Shown piece after piece: positions 39,818 to 51,498 of a DNA stretch of 64,000 nucleotides; positions within the stretch are counted from its first letter, which is position 1, and the number at the start of each line of letters is the position of its first letter. The position numbers and the translations under genes were made by a program. This stretch comes from Nitzschia sp. DOCU1 (lineage: Eukaryota > Bacillariophyta > Bacillariophyceae > Bacillariales > Bacillariaceae): NCBI GenBank assembly GCA_951394045.1, contig OX595988.1, forward strand, positions 2,743,352 to 2,807,351. The letters are read 5' to 3'. The notes under the pieces were generated by a model. That model saw only the letters and a list, made by a program, of their open reading frames with translations. It did not search any database and was not told where the DNA came from.

Positions 39818-40533
39818 AATGTTGGGTTCCAAAAAATTTCAACCAAAAGCGAGACCTATTGAAACAACTTACGTATTATGCAACGACGCCACCACACAGA
39901 GACCAAATTATACCCTGATCATTTGGTTGGAGTTTGGATTGATTTTACAATGATGCAAGAAGCAAGTGTTTAGAATGTATCCAAGGAAAGGACGATTGAC
40001 GACGATTGACGAGCGCGACGACGATGAAGTTTCTACTGTCGTCATCGTTGGCGTCAGTTTCGTGGCGGGAAAACGGGTCAGCCCATGCATCCAACCTTTG
40101 AAAAATGCATATGCCCATACCTTGTCTGGTCTGATTTTTCCAGTCCTGCACCACGAATGACGTAAGCCAGAAGAAGCGAAGGCATTCCAACGCCGATAGC
40201 GTCAGCAACTGGATGGGATGAGACATTCGGCCGATACGGGGGCGAACACCAGAAATTCTTTCGCCAGTGTTTTGGCCTAGCAAACACGTTCGGAGAAGAA
40301 TGATTGGCGGGAAATGAGCTGTTCGGCGTTGACAGAATTATCGTAAAAAGGCGTCGTCGGTGTCGTCAAGAGCGAGCCCGCGAATGCATCATTTTCTGGC
40401 GCCACGCTGCCACGTTGCCGTGATTGCACTTCATGGAAGAAGGCAGCTGTTAACTTGCATTTGCTGTAGGTCATTACATCTCGAGAGAAGAGACCCAACA
40501 ATCACTATTCTTTTCACATCCAGTCGAAGAACC
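39818..40533. other. intergenic region with a possible small minus-strand gene
   Basis: The right part contains the doubtful gene annotated at 40078-40480. The left part (39818-40077) shows nothing. The DUF2358 gene starts at 40534 in the opposite direction. Confidence 0.4.
40078..40480 (-). CDS. possible small membrane protein gene, structure unresolved
   Basis: Two minus-strand frames look coding but lie in different phases. Upstream is a frame with MTYSKCKLTAAFFHE near 40475. Downstream is one reading PYRPNVSSHPVADAIG and then the membrane-like MPSLLLAYVIRGAG, which ends at a possible donor (AG/GTATGG). They could be exons joined by an intron ending TTTGCTAG near 40277, or one gene with a frameshift. 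No family recognised. Confidence 0.3.
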
Positions 40534-41993
40534 ATGACGGGAGAGACTTACAAACGACAATCCCGACGTAGAATGCGGCCGCGAGGAGCAACGAGGAGGA
40601 CAAGGCTAGCTACTGTTCTTATGGTGGCGTCAGGAATCGGAGTTGCGGGCTTTTCGTCGTTTCGTCCCTTGGTCTCCAAGGTGGAGTCCCCGGGAGGAGG
40701 AGCCAAGGTGCGCAATGCGGTGGCTCCTACCCTGTCGACGGAACGGTTGGATACCAAGCAACAACAAGGTATCAGCCCTGGTTCTCCCCTAGACATGATT
40801 TGCAAAGATCAGCATGAGTTCGAGTTGTCGGTGGGACATGCCATGGACGTTTTGCGAACCGATTACGACACCATTTTGACTACCAATCCAGGTACGTGGC
40901 GAGGAGCATGATATATTTTGTATTGGTTGTGGCATTGGATACTTATCGGTTGTGTTATTTACGCTCTTCTTGCTTAAATTCAGACTTCTCGATCTATGAT
41001 CCAAACTTGGAGTTGATTGATCCCTCAGGCGTTCAGCTGCACGGAGTCAAGAATTACAAGACAGCCTTTCAGCTGCTTCACGCTGTGGTGGGGATCTTTT
41101 ACTGCCCGGAACGTTCGGGTATGACCTTTCGGATGTGCTTTGACAAGGCGCGGCAAAACATTCGAATTCACTGGAACGCGCAGGTGATTCCAAAGGCCGT
41201 CTTTGGAGGGTACAAGTCGACTCTTCATGTAGACGGCATTTCCGTCTACGAGCTTTCTCGTAATACTGGAAACATCACGCAACACAGAATTGAGCGCCTA
41301 GTGATCAATGACAATGCGGTGGTACCTGAGAAGGGAGTCTTTGCGGCGCTGCGGGGTGTAGCTGTCAAGTCCAATGTGGAGGGAATTCCTGTCTTCAACT
41401 TGGATTTGCCTGCCTTTGTTGACGATGCTGCAGACTCTTCCATGCCCCCACCTACGATTCTGCAGTTTGCACCCATTTCTCGCTCGGTCCTCTTTAGTCA
41501 ATCGGCGGACGAGGAGCCCGCATCGATTAGCTCGTCCCAGCTAACGGCTATGGAATCAAGTTCGTTCGATAGCAATGTGGACTGGGATGCTTTGGAAAAG
41601 AAGAACATGGCACGAAAGAAATTCGGGCTTGCTCCATTGACGCCTGAAGAATTTATCGATTTGCAGGAACAGGTCCGGGAACTAGATACTCAACAACAAC
41701 AGAGAAGGGCTGCTGCGGCAGCGGAAATGGCGGACAAGAAAGCCAAGGAGGATAATCCTGGATTTTTCAAGAAGCTATTTGGAGAAGTCTTGCAAGATAC
41801 ATGTGAATCCAACTATGATTGCCAACGACCCGAGGTGTGCTGCGATTTTGGATTCAAAAAGATGTGTTGCAGTAGTGGGATGCGAATCTTGGAGGGGCCT
41901 CCTCGAAGCCGCCAAGGTCAGCTAGCGGAGATCCCAGTGATCGCGAATCCTGGGCCCTACCCACCCAACCCTCGTCAAGGCTACCGCTATTAG
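40534..41993 (+). CDS. plastid-targeted DUF2358 protein
   Basis: Two exons, 40534-40891 and 40984-41993, with a 92-nt phase 1 intron; 455 residues. A basic N-terminus and hydrophobic stretch (LATVLMVASGIGVAG) followed by FSSFRP fits a plastid leader. The DUF2358 core includes DYDTILTTNPDFSIYDPN and FYCPERSGMTFRMCFD. A Gln/Ala coiled region follows, then a cysteine-rich C-terminal block (CESNYDCQRPEVCC...MCC), which could form disulfides or bind metal. DUF2358 proteins are shared by plants and algae and are of unknown function. Confidence 0.85.
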
Positions 41994-42110
41994 TTATGAA
42001 AAAGTGGCGACAATACGAAACCCCATGTACACAGACATACCAGTTCGCCAACTATCATAGCATGCACAAAAAAGCAAATTAACACAAGTAATAAATCAAT
42101 AGAAAACAGC

Positions 42111-45100
42111 TTATGCTTGAAATTCATCAGCAGTGACTGCGTAGATTGCCTCGATAGGTTCGTGGCATTTCAAGCCTTCGTGCCGCTTTCTGAAATGCAA
42201 CGGACGGTTATCAGTTTGGACCTCCTTGGAGCCCTCTTTGAGATCAGTGCTATGAAGGACAACTAACTCGCTGGGACGGCAGCTACGACAATTACGGCAC
42301 AGAAGTAATAACCCTGCGTAATTCAACTCCCCTGGAATTATGCACTTAGTCGCTAAAGCTTACTGCGGCGCACTTGCAAGTCAAGTCTTGGGTGAATAGA
42401 GCCAACATCTGACTCGTCGCTGGTCCACGAAACGAGTATGGATCCGTACCTGTCCTTCTTGCCAAGGCAAAATCTCGTCGTTCGGATAGAGTGCCCCTCT
42501 TTGACAGCCTGCCACTGTCTTCGCTTTGGGAACTTGACGACAAGCTGTCAATCAGTGATGCGCTGTCGAGAGAAGATAACGACTCGGACTGACCACCACG
42601 TGGATGCTTATCAAAAGAAGGCTCGGATGGGTGGCTTGAGCCGTCTGAATCGAAAAGCTTTTCCTGAATTTGCATACTCCTTAGATCACCAGATTCCACA
42701 ATCGCATCATATCTTGTATCGACTGTGGTTGTCCCCAAGCTTGTAGATTGCACCAAGAGACTGCCGTCTTTCTTCTGTGGAGACAGTGCCGGAACCACAT
42801 TCTCGTCTAGTAAGTGAAAGGACATACAGTTGGATTCTTTTCGAAGAGGGTGTGGCGTTTGTTTCCTGTGGGGTTGCCTAAAAGGGAATCCGGGCAGACA
42901 ACATGCTTGAGGAATTCTCTCGTCTTCATCGCCAATCAAATCAGTATCGGCACACATTGGCAGTACAGCGTATTCTTTCGAGATCCCCTGGACTTCATTG
43001 GTTTTGGTCTGAGTATTTTTGGGAAGAGGATCCGATTCATCATCGCGAGATAAGTGAACTGAGCGCTGCAAAGATTCATAGTTTTCAATGTCTTCTGTTG
43101 AGCTGTATCTGTCCAAAGCAACACTGTCGTTGTCACAAGTTTCGTATGATCTTCGATTGTGCGGTGACGCCGCCCGGAAAGAAACCTCTCCCCCCAGCCC
43201 TTGGTGCCGTCGGAGACTTCTTTCACAAAAAACGTACTTGCTTTTCTCGTGCTGAGCCTGAAACTTATCCATTAGGTCAAGCACCTCCTCTATGGCGTAA
43301 TCTGGGACCGACCCACTAGCATCATCGTAGCCTTGGCGACCAGCCTTTGACAAGGATACGTTGTTATGCTTGGGAGCGGGACAATGAGGTCCCCTTTTAT
43401 CCCGTTGGTGAGTCGTTGGTTCCTGTGAAATGCTCACGGGCCCTTGGTGGCTATAGCCAACGTCTTGACTATCAGCTGTGCTGCCAGCACCGAGATCGGC
43501 ACCATTGAGATTGTCCTTTGTAAGGACTACATTTTGAGGCAAGATTAACTGCCTCGCTTCCAAAACTTCCGTTGTTTGTATGCGTGGACTCAAAACACCA
43601 TTTTCAAGTGTCGATTTTGTGGGCACATATTCTTCGGGATTGCTTTGAGGATTTGGAGTGGAAAAAGACGAAGGTGAAGATTCCACCCGAACGCCAGTGT
43701 GCGCCAAATTATCATTTTCTTTTTTACCAACTTGAAGGTCGTGCCTTCTAAAGCTTTCTTCCAAGCTTATATTCTCATTCTCAGCGGTAGAAACGCTTTC
43801 ATCAGTCAAACAGGATTCGGTGATATGTACCCGTTTCTCGCAGGAAAGAGCCTCCGCAACACATTCCCGGTTGTCAAATGACGTGCCCGTCGCGGAACGA
43901 TCTTTCTTCGACAGAGATGCCATTGACAGAGCATTTATTTCTTGTGGGTCGTAAAAACTCCACACGCGCTGAGGGGACGAATCGTCTTCCTCACTTTTCA
44001 CAGCACGGACCTCCTCATGATCAGACTTGCCTCCCTCTGTTTGCGCGGGGAACATCGTCCACAAGTCGCGGTACTCATTTTTACAACTCTTCGTAAGTGT
44101 TTCATCCTTTCTTATTGTTGTCCTCTCTCGACCAACGATGTGCTCGGTTTTGCATTCCTTTCTTTGTTGCGACGTTATAGAACTGGATACGGACCCACCT
44201 TCAAGACCAGACAAGGTTTCATTCAGTGGCAGTTCCACTATGTCAGGGAGTTCCAAGCTCTGTGCCTTTTCATCGTCCATTATTCTTGAAACGATCGACC
44301 CAACTGGTTTATCACGATGTACGTAGGATTGCTGATCCGTGGTGGTGGATTGAGTCTCGGAGGTAGATAGGGAACTAGTCCATGCTTGGGAGCTGCCAGT
44401 CCGGTCGAGAGCACGCCCGTCGCCCTGTCCCATCTCCCGTGATGCAGACCAAACAACGACGTTTTCAACTTCAGAAGGTGGTGATTTGTCATGAAGGGAC
44501 TTCATAATTCGTTCTGACGTTTGAATTGCCGTCCAAGATAAACCGGGTGGAAACTTCTTGGACAAAGTCGGAAGACGCTTCGTCGTTGTGGTACGTGCCA
44601 CCGGAGCAGAAATGAGCTTGTTTAGGCCTTGCCCAGAAATATCTTCAAAAATCTCATTGTCCTGGTTAGCTTTCTTTGAGATCTCTTTACGCAGTAGGAA
44701 CATTCTGACTTCTGAGGCTAGGCTTGATGTGCCGTAGAGGTCCCGATGGCTAGTAGATTCATCACAGTCCAGTTCAACAAGGCTCCCCTGCCCATGCAGC
44801 CGCAAATTTTGATCATTTTCTTCCCACATCTGAACATTTTGCTCTGAACTGGAGAGATAGTGTTCATCTAGGCTAGGATTCGATTGCTCATCGAGTGACG
44901 GAAGGCTTGATTCCTCATCGGAAGGAAGGTCTAGAATCGGTCCGCTTTCCCTCGGAAACGGCGACCGCGCTGACGGAGCAGTCACATCATGTGCTCCGAG
45001 CAGGCGAGTTGATTGTGAACACAATATCGGCTTTGAAACCTGCTCTTTTTTTGGCGGGATGGTGGTGGTTCGAAGAGATTGGTCGCGAAATTCGGATTTG

Positions 45101-45573
45101 AGGGCTCGGGACAAAGGGAAACTTGCTCCGATCGGCTTCGCCAACCTATCATGAGACCGTCTACGCGTTCGGTCCACAACAGCGAATTTTATTCTTGATG
45201 TGCTCATTTGGTCAATAATATGCTCGCGGAGCTTTGCTTGTTTTGATCGAACATGCACCAGTGGTGAAAAATTGACCAGACCAAAGTTTTTACTATCCAT
45301 TTCATCAAATGGCATTTGACACCTGGACGTCATAATTGGTAGGTTACACCGAGAATCAGATGCCGACGATTTTTCATATTCATCGAACGGGCTTTCATTC
45401 GGTCCAGCGATTTCTTCGTTCCATTCCATTTCCGTGGGAGGCAAATCTCGTTTGCACTGTTCCGCTAGTAATTTCCTCCTAGCCTCTCGTTCTCGAGCAA
45501 TTGCTACGATTGCAGTTCTTCGCCTACTCTTCATTCCAGCAAAAGGAGTTTCCATCTTTACATTTGCTGCCAT
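42111..45573 (-). CDS. large disordered protein of unknown function
   Basis: Read as exon 45573-42450, an intron of 118 nt (GTACGG...CCAG, phase 1), and exon 42331-42111; 1114 residues. Without splicing the frame ends at 42346. The spliced form adds a C-terminus with CRNCRSC. Almost the whole protein is polar and low in complexity (Ser, Glu, Asp, Thr), with a basic coiled patch near the N-terminus (IVAIAREREARRKLLAE). No domain, signal peptide or membrane span. The length of the open frame makes a real gene very likely. Confidence 0.72.
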
Positions 45574-46011
45574 GGTGTGCCAATGGATGGAAGCGATTGA
45601 TGAAGTATGAAAGTCCCTTGGCGTCGACGAAACAACCACAAGAGTCCACACCCAATCTCATGTTTTTGTGACTACAAACTCCTCACTGTCCTCACTTTCT
45701 AGAAATGGCGGACGATGCGTGCTCTCCATAAATAAAGGGCATATAAAGAAAAAATTCAGCGGGAGTTTTCTCTCTATCAAATCAAAATTGGCGACGCTCG
45801 AGGGGCATATTTTATTGACCGCATGCACATAACAAAACGCGGCGGAGTGACATGATGAGTGCAGGGATCTGAGTAGATTGGGTCGAACGAGTCAGTCGCC
45901 TTGGTGTATATCCTTTTTCCAATTTTTTCGCGTGTCACTCTGAACGTCTTCGGTGGTATGTCTCCGACTTTCTCTCATTCATTGATGAAAGAATGAATCC
46001 TACCGGTATAG
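45574..46011. promoter_or_regulatory. divergent upstream region
   Basis: About 440 bp between the start codons of two divergent genes, so it holds both promoters. No defined motif recognised. Confidence 0.4.
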
Positions 46012-47160
46012 ATGCTGCCATCATACCGAAAGCCCCAAGCAACAAAATGTGGGAACTTATATCCTCGGTTTGTACGAAAAAGACTCTGGTGGTTGCTTGT
46101 TTTTCTGGGCTTGGTGTGTCTCAAGGCGCGACAGATGATGGAACCGGAGTACGGCCGATCCCAGAGCATGTCAACTGCAGACATTCTGGCAACTCTTGAT
46201 GCGGTAGATCCAGTCGTTCCATCACCCAGTGGTCTCAGAAATGAAAACGGGAAAGACGAAGTGAATCTTTCGGCGCGTATCATGGAGAAAAACTGGCAGG
46301 ATTTGGTGCACGTACAACATTTGGCATCCTGTGAGGACCAATGGACGGACCATTATAATGCCATACCCAAAGTGACACTTCCAGGCCTGAATTTGACGGT
46401 ACGAATGGAATGTTCCTGGGATACGATTGAAGCGAGAAATATTCGGAGAGAAACAATCCCAAATAATAGCTCACCAAAATCCATCGATCGGATCTACTAT
46501 GTCAATCTGGAAAAGCGTGAGCTTCGACGAGCGATAATGGAGTCTTGGCTATCGAAACAATCCATTCCCTATCAACGCGTGGCAGCACTGGAGGGGGAAC
46601 CCGATATTTGCGTTGCGAAAAAGCAAGGGCGTCGGTGCGTTGGTATAGCGGGAGTGGCGAGATCGTACCTTTACATTATGGATCATCTAAATGTCACAGG
46701 TACGACTTTGGTACTTGAGGATGATTTCGTTATCAGCGACATGGATAAACTGCTGATGTCTGTGCAACTTGTTCCACCTGATTGGGACATTTTGAGGTGG
46801 GATTGTTGGGATCTACCTCTGCCATTCTTTCCCCGGTCTTCACCCTTTTCCTACAAAGTCGGCCCCAAAGATTTCAAAGCCTGCGCCAAGCACAACATTA
46901 GCTCTGACGAATGCCATCATTGTGGAGGGCTTCACACTGCCATGTGGAGGGGCGGGGAGTCTGTAAAGAAACTCCGAAAGCTTTGGGGCCGGCGACCGCA
47001 TGATGACGTTGACTGCTTGCTACAGGATCCGTCCATCAACTCGTATTGTATACAGGTTGGAATAGGCGAGTTTCACCATCCTGCTGCAGAGGCTACGGAT
47101 ATCCCAAAGGTCCTAGAAATGTGGCAACAGCGGATAACAAAGAAAGGTCCAAGAAGCTAA
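46012..47160 (+). CDS. type II membrane glycosyltransferase, family 25-like (copy 1)
   Basis: 382 residues. A signal anchor near the N-terminus (LWWLLVFLGLVCL) leads to a lumenal domain. IDRIYYVNLEKRELRRAIM is the usual start of glycosyltransferase family 25 domains, which go on to VAALEGEP and LVLEDDFVI, the DD being the likely metal/sugar-nucleotide site. Expected to act in the Golgi or ER on glycoproteins or polysaccharides; donor and acceptor are unknown. It is a close paralogue of the minus-strand gene at 54135-55229, most alike from IDRIYY to FHHPAAE. Confidence 0.83.
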   Translation: MLPSYRKPQATKCGNLYPRFVRKRLWWLLVFLGLVCLKARQMMEPEYGRSQSMSTADILATLDAVDPVVPSPSGLRNENGKDEVNLSARIMEKNWQDLVHVQHLASCEDQWTDHYNAIPKVTLPGLNLTVRMECSWDTIEARNIRRETIPNNSSPKSIDRIYYVNLEKRELRRAIMESWLSKQSIPYQRVAALEGEPDICVAKKQGRRCVGIAGVARSYLYIMDHLNVTGTTLVLEDDFVISDMDKLLMSVQLVPPDWDILRWDCWDLPLPFFPRSSPFSYKVGPKDFKACAKHNISSDECHHCGGLHTAMWRGGESVKKLRKLWGRRPHDDVDCLLQDPSINSYCIQVGIGEFHHPAAEATDIPKVLEMWQQRITKKGPRS

Positions 47161-47776
47161 AAGCTCGAGATAGTGAGACAGACCGCGCCAATGATCTCCT
47201 CTCCCTTCTACCACCATCTATTAGTAATATAAATCATGGTAGCAGTCAATTAGCATTACTTTACTACTAGCGGGATTCCCTATAGAAAAGTACGAGCAGT
47301 AGATTGTGGAGTAGATTCCGATAGCTGCATTTTATGGTCCTCAGCTGCCTTACAATTGCTCGAGCTAGTCCATTCTAGTCCAAGCAGTCCGTGGAACGAT
47401 GACGCGCCAAAGCCTTGACTGCTTTCATTCCCATTTCAATCACGTGTGACGCCTTGTCTAACGGAAGAATTGGAATTTTGTCATTTCTTCAGTTCTGAAT
47501 ATTGGATAACCGTTTTGTATGCGTGTTCGCGCCCGACAAGCTCATTGTTGGAAGACACACAACGTGGCTCGTCCATGGCGGCGCGGCTCGTGTTGACTCT
47601 TGTGTATCGACGTCTTCATCATTGCTGCCCACCCGTGCTTCGTAGCATCATCTTTCTGTTGTTGCGGCCGAAACCTTGTCAATACAACTACTATACTATT
47701 GTTATTCTGGTGGAAAAAAGAATCAGCAGCAGCAGCAGAAGTAAACGAAGTGTGTTGTTAGTCGTTTGTGATTATT
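47161..47776. other. intergenic region, no gene seen
   Basis: About 615 bp between two plus-strand genes. A short AGC triplet run lies near 47725. Presumed 3' region and promoter. Confidence 0.4.
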
Positions 47777-49576
47777 ATGACGGCAGCCATTCACGACAGT
47801 ACCGATACGAAATCCCTCACGTCGTACAAATCCACTCCTTCCTCACGTTCGTCCGTCTTGGAAAAGGCTCGTGAGTTTACTCGTAGCAAACTCCAAAATT
47901 TTGACAACGACGACGACATGGTTCATGATACTACCACACCTCGATCTCAAACGTCTCGACGTAGTAGCAGTGGTCCTACTACTGCAACGATGACTACTAC
48001 GACTAGTCCGGATCATCAAACTGTCTCGACGCAACAACAGTCTCGTCCTTCCTTGCGCAATCATCGCAGCAACAATGACGCCGCTCAAGACGCTCCACAG
48101 CCTCATGACCCCGTGGTGTCTCCTGAACTTTTGGTAGACGCCTTGAGCGGCCACGAAGACGGCTTGCTGGCCATTGCCGAACGCCTCATGGAACATTATG
48201 ATCGTGGGTATGATGCCATGGGAGAAGCGATTATTGATGCCTTTGCCGATGTTCAAAAGCTCTTTCAACATGTCGTGGAAGCAGCGCACATGGAAGGAGC
48301 TGCCTTTGAAGCTTCTAGACGTGAAGAAGAAATGCAAGAATTACGAAAGCAAGCTGCAAAAGCTACCGAAGTGATGCAAGAAGCCACGATGGAAGCTGAT
48401 TTGCCGGCATCGCCCGCGGGTCCGGTACGTCATGATGAGTTTATCGATCAGGACGTCAAGGACTGTTTGAATGAAGCGATTCGGGAGGGAGCGAAATTGA
48501 AGGAAGCCAACAAGCATTTGGAGTGTTTTGAATTGTACGAACGAGCTTGTCAGTCGGCGTCGGCATTGTTGCCGGTAGACTCGGATCATCGCGGACGATT
48601 GCAGTTGAGTATTGCCAGGGCAGACTCGATGAGTCCCGATCGCGGTTGTGCGATTTTGCGATATGCCATGGACGATGTGTTGAGGTCTGGTCTGCGAGCT
48701 GGAAAGATTCCACTGCCAGACCCCAGCAAGCGGGCGGACGTGGTCCTGTCGAAGCCCAAGGCGCATCCGTCCATGAATGGATTGTCGACGGGACAAGCGG
48801 GAGTCGTGCAGTCGACGGAGGAACAATTGAACTCGCTAGTGGAAGAAATGAAGGAAATTCTAGAAGCGCCCGTCTACAAGGACACGCCGCTGCAGGATGT
48901 TGCCAAGCGATTCTGGGTGGCTCTTCAAGAGACGCAAAAACTACAAAATAGAAATGAAGAACGACTGGAACAGAATCTTGGCAAGTTGAAGGGAGAATTT
49001 TTGTTGGCGAGAGCTGTAAGTAACTTGGATGGACATGCTGCAACGACGGTACGGTTTCTCACTCTTAACTTCTACTACAAATCTCTTTAGGAATGGGAAG
49101 AAAAGCTCAACAGAGCAGAAGAACAAACGGAACAATTCAAGCAAAAGTATCTCACTCTCAAGGCAGGTGGCGCCTACATGGACGAAGCCAGAAACATGTC
49201 ACAACGGCTAGTCTCTCATGGAACCACCGACTCTGAAGAAAAGTCGACTGGCTTGCATTCCCTCAACTCGAATGGTCAACGAACAGCAAGAGGCGCTGAA
49301 TCCATTGCTTCCTTGGGAAGCAGCATGGCACATCATGCCCGCACTCTAGTAGGACAATTCAATTGTACAGGAGTCATGAATGAACGAATGGGACCGATTC
49401 TGGCATCTGAATTAGCCGAAGGCCGTGATTCGGATTCGGACAAGGAATGGAGGGATCGACGAGCCAACAACACTCTCGACAATATGGCTGCCAAAAAGGC
49501 ATTTGCTGCACAATCTCAACGATATTATGCTGCGCAACAACCGACCAAAACACAACATCGGAGTGTGGACGTATAA
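47777..49576 (+). CDS. coiled-coil protein with a helical repeat-like domain
   Basis: Two exons, 47777-49015 and 49091-49576, with a 75-nt phase 0 intron; 574 residues. A Ser/Thr-rich disordered N-terminus precedes two helical segments (about 110-185 and 215-300). The second (DCLNEAIREGAKLKEANKHL...YERACQSASALLP) resembles an MIT or TPR-like helical bundle. A coiled coil follows across the splice junction (WEEKLNRAEEQTEQFKQKYL). No signal peptide or membrane span. A scaffold or trafficking role is possible, but no family is assigned. Confidence 0.78.
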
Positions 49577-49883
49577 CGTACCGCCACAACAACAACATGA
49601 ACGACAGTTATAATTCTAGATTTATTTGTAAAACTCTATACGGCATGTTGTTGCTGTTTGGCTGGAATGACTCTTGTCCGCGTCGTCGTAGATTCGAAGT
49701 GGTAGATAGAGACGCAAGGGACAGCAAACGTCTTTTCTTGAGCTCGTCGTCGATTGTACGTTTGTGCTGCCAACAGACGACGTAAAGTAGCATCTTGCAG
49801 ACCATGAACTATCTAACTACCGGTCGCTTACTTGTATAGTTGGAAGAAAGATTAAATTTCTTGTTTTATAGACAGTGCATACA

Positions 49884-50954
49884 TCATCGGCACTCTCCAC
49901 CTTTACACAAATGGACCAACATGCCTGCAGCATCTGCATTTTTCCGCGACGACTTGGACTTGCCGCCGTCTGTCAACAGCAATGGTTGCTGCTGGTTTCG
50001 AGACGACGTAGTGAATCGTAGTACTGTATCGTGGGTGATGGAATCGGCCCATTCTTTCCATTGGTCAGTGGCCAAGGTGGGGAAGAATTGCAAGCCCGTC
50101 ACAGATTCGAGATCGGTCCATGGCACCACATAGTCTTGCATTCCCTTGGATTTATTGGGTTCTGCATTGGGAACAACAAAGCAAGCAAACTCCATAATAT
50201 TTCCCTTGGCAACAACAACCACAACTTTGAAAAAGTGTGTCGGAACCGCCACCAAGGATGGTGGTTGACCCAAGCCCAGATAAGAATACTCAAATTTGGC
50301 GGATGCGACTTGTTTGGTCGGAAGCCAGAGTGGACCCGTCACAACGTAGGTTGCGCCGTGTTGTTGTTTGCTCGCCCGATCTGCCACGCGTCGAATGAAA
50401 TCTTCAATCTGACTCCAGATGGACGCGTTCATACTGTGAATCTGAGGTGAAATGTTGCACAGATTGTAGGTATCTTCCGTGTTGGAAGGAAAATCGGCCG
50501 CCGGCGCCAAGTGACCACGATCAAAACCACTGTTCTTGTAGTGGGCCAATCGGGATCGATAACTTTCTTGATCAATCGCTCGCTCTTCATAAAAGTTGGG
50601 TCGTTTGTGGTCCTTGCCCAGGATTTGGCCGCGCCGATCCAGCTTTTCCAGAACGTAAATGGCATTGCGCGTTCGAACATCAAAGGCAATCTCCAAGTCT
50701 GGATTCGGACGAATCACGCGAATGGGCAAAATGGGTGATAACTTGGTGGTATTGGACGTGGGAAACACCACGGGTGCCTTGACGGGTCTTGTCGCAGACT
50801 GGGAGGCCTCGGTATATGTGACGGCATTCGTGGAGTGGCTGCTTTCATTATCATTCCAATGACGAAGAAGACACCATGCTCCACCAGCTGCCGCCAATGT
50901 CCACTGAGCATGACACTTTGTGGCCTGAGTTCCTACGATTCTCCTCCAAGACAT
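49884..50954 (-). CDS. EndoG/NUC1-type DNA/RNA non-specific endonuclease
   Basis: 356 residues, single exon. The catalytic motif DRGHLAPAADF is intact (His148), followed by NLCNISPQ with the metal-binding Asn. The N-terminus has a short hydrophobic Ala-rich stretch (WTLAAAGGAWCLL) that could be a mitochondrial inner-membrane anchor, as in yeast Nuc1 and animal EndoG. These Mg2+ enzymes cut DNA and RNA and act in mitochondrial DNA turnover and cell death. Confidence 0.9.
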   Translation of the reverse strand: MSWRRIVGTQATKCHAQWTLAAAGGAWCLLRHWNDNESSHSTNAVTYTEASQSATRPVKAPVVFPTSNTTKLSPILPIRVIRPNPDLEIAFDVRTRNAIYVLEKLDRRGQILGKDHKRPNFYEERAIDQESYRSRLAHYKNSGFDRGHLAPAADFPSNTEDTYNLCNISPQIHSMNASIWSQIEDFIRRVADRASKQQHGATYVVTGPLWLPTKQVASAKFEYSYLGLGQPPSLVAVPTHFFKVVVVVAKGNIMEFACFVVPNAEPNKSKGMQDYVVPWTDLESVTGLQFFPTLATDQWKEWADSITHDTVLRFTTSSRNQQQPLLLTDGGKSKSSRKNADAAGMLVHLCKGGECR

Positions 50955-51498
50955 TGATCAAGTGACAGTCCTTAAAGTTCGAGATATCTAACAACAGCCA
51001 TTTGGCGATGAATCAATCTCGTCATCGCTCGTCATGATTCTCTTTCCTTCTTGCATATCTTAGAGTGAGAGAGTGCGCTATCGGCGTCCGAAATGGATAC
51101 GAATGACGTCATTGGAACGCTTAGTCCCATTAGTCGAAAACGACTCTTTCGATCATTATTAAAAGCTACTGACATCGCCACCCTACTAGACCAACATGGG
51201 CCGAGGACTTCGGGATCTCGAAAGGCCAACATTCTGGCGACGGTAAATGAACAGCAAGATAGTAATTACAACCGATTGGGCTCCACTATGTTGACTGCTA
51301 CATTAATTCTTGATTTTGGCGCTCTTTTCAGCAGTCGACCCAGAAGTAGGACCAGCAACAAACTTTTATAGCCTCCGATCCTACGATGAGCTAGCAGGTG
51401 TCTTTCCAGTAAAATCATGATTAAATGTGCGCCATGTCAACGAAATGGAATTGTGCATCTTTTTTTCTATTTGAAAATCACTTTGATTTACTACGTGC
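50955..51498. other. divergent/convergent spacer with one small possible gene
   Basis: Contains the small plus-strand gene annotated at 51093-51349. Otherwise nothing is recognised. Confidence 0.35.
51093..51349 (+). CDS. possible small basic protein
   Basis: Starts MDTNDVIGTLSPISRKRLF. If an 89-nt intron (51243-51331, GTAAAT...TTTCAG) is removed, the product has 55 residues ending ILATQSTQK; unspliced it has 92. No domain. The start context and even composition make it a fair but unproven gene. It is divergent from the nuclease gene. Confidence 0.35.

Noticed and set aside
42332..42363. A 32-nt intron from GTAAGC to TTCCAG at the end of the large disordered gene
   Set aside because: It is shorter than any other intron in the window and gives an immediate stop. 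The 118-nt intron from GTACGG fits length and phase.
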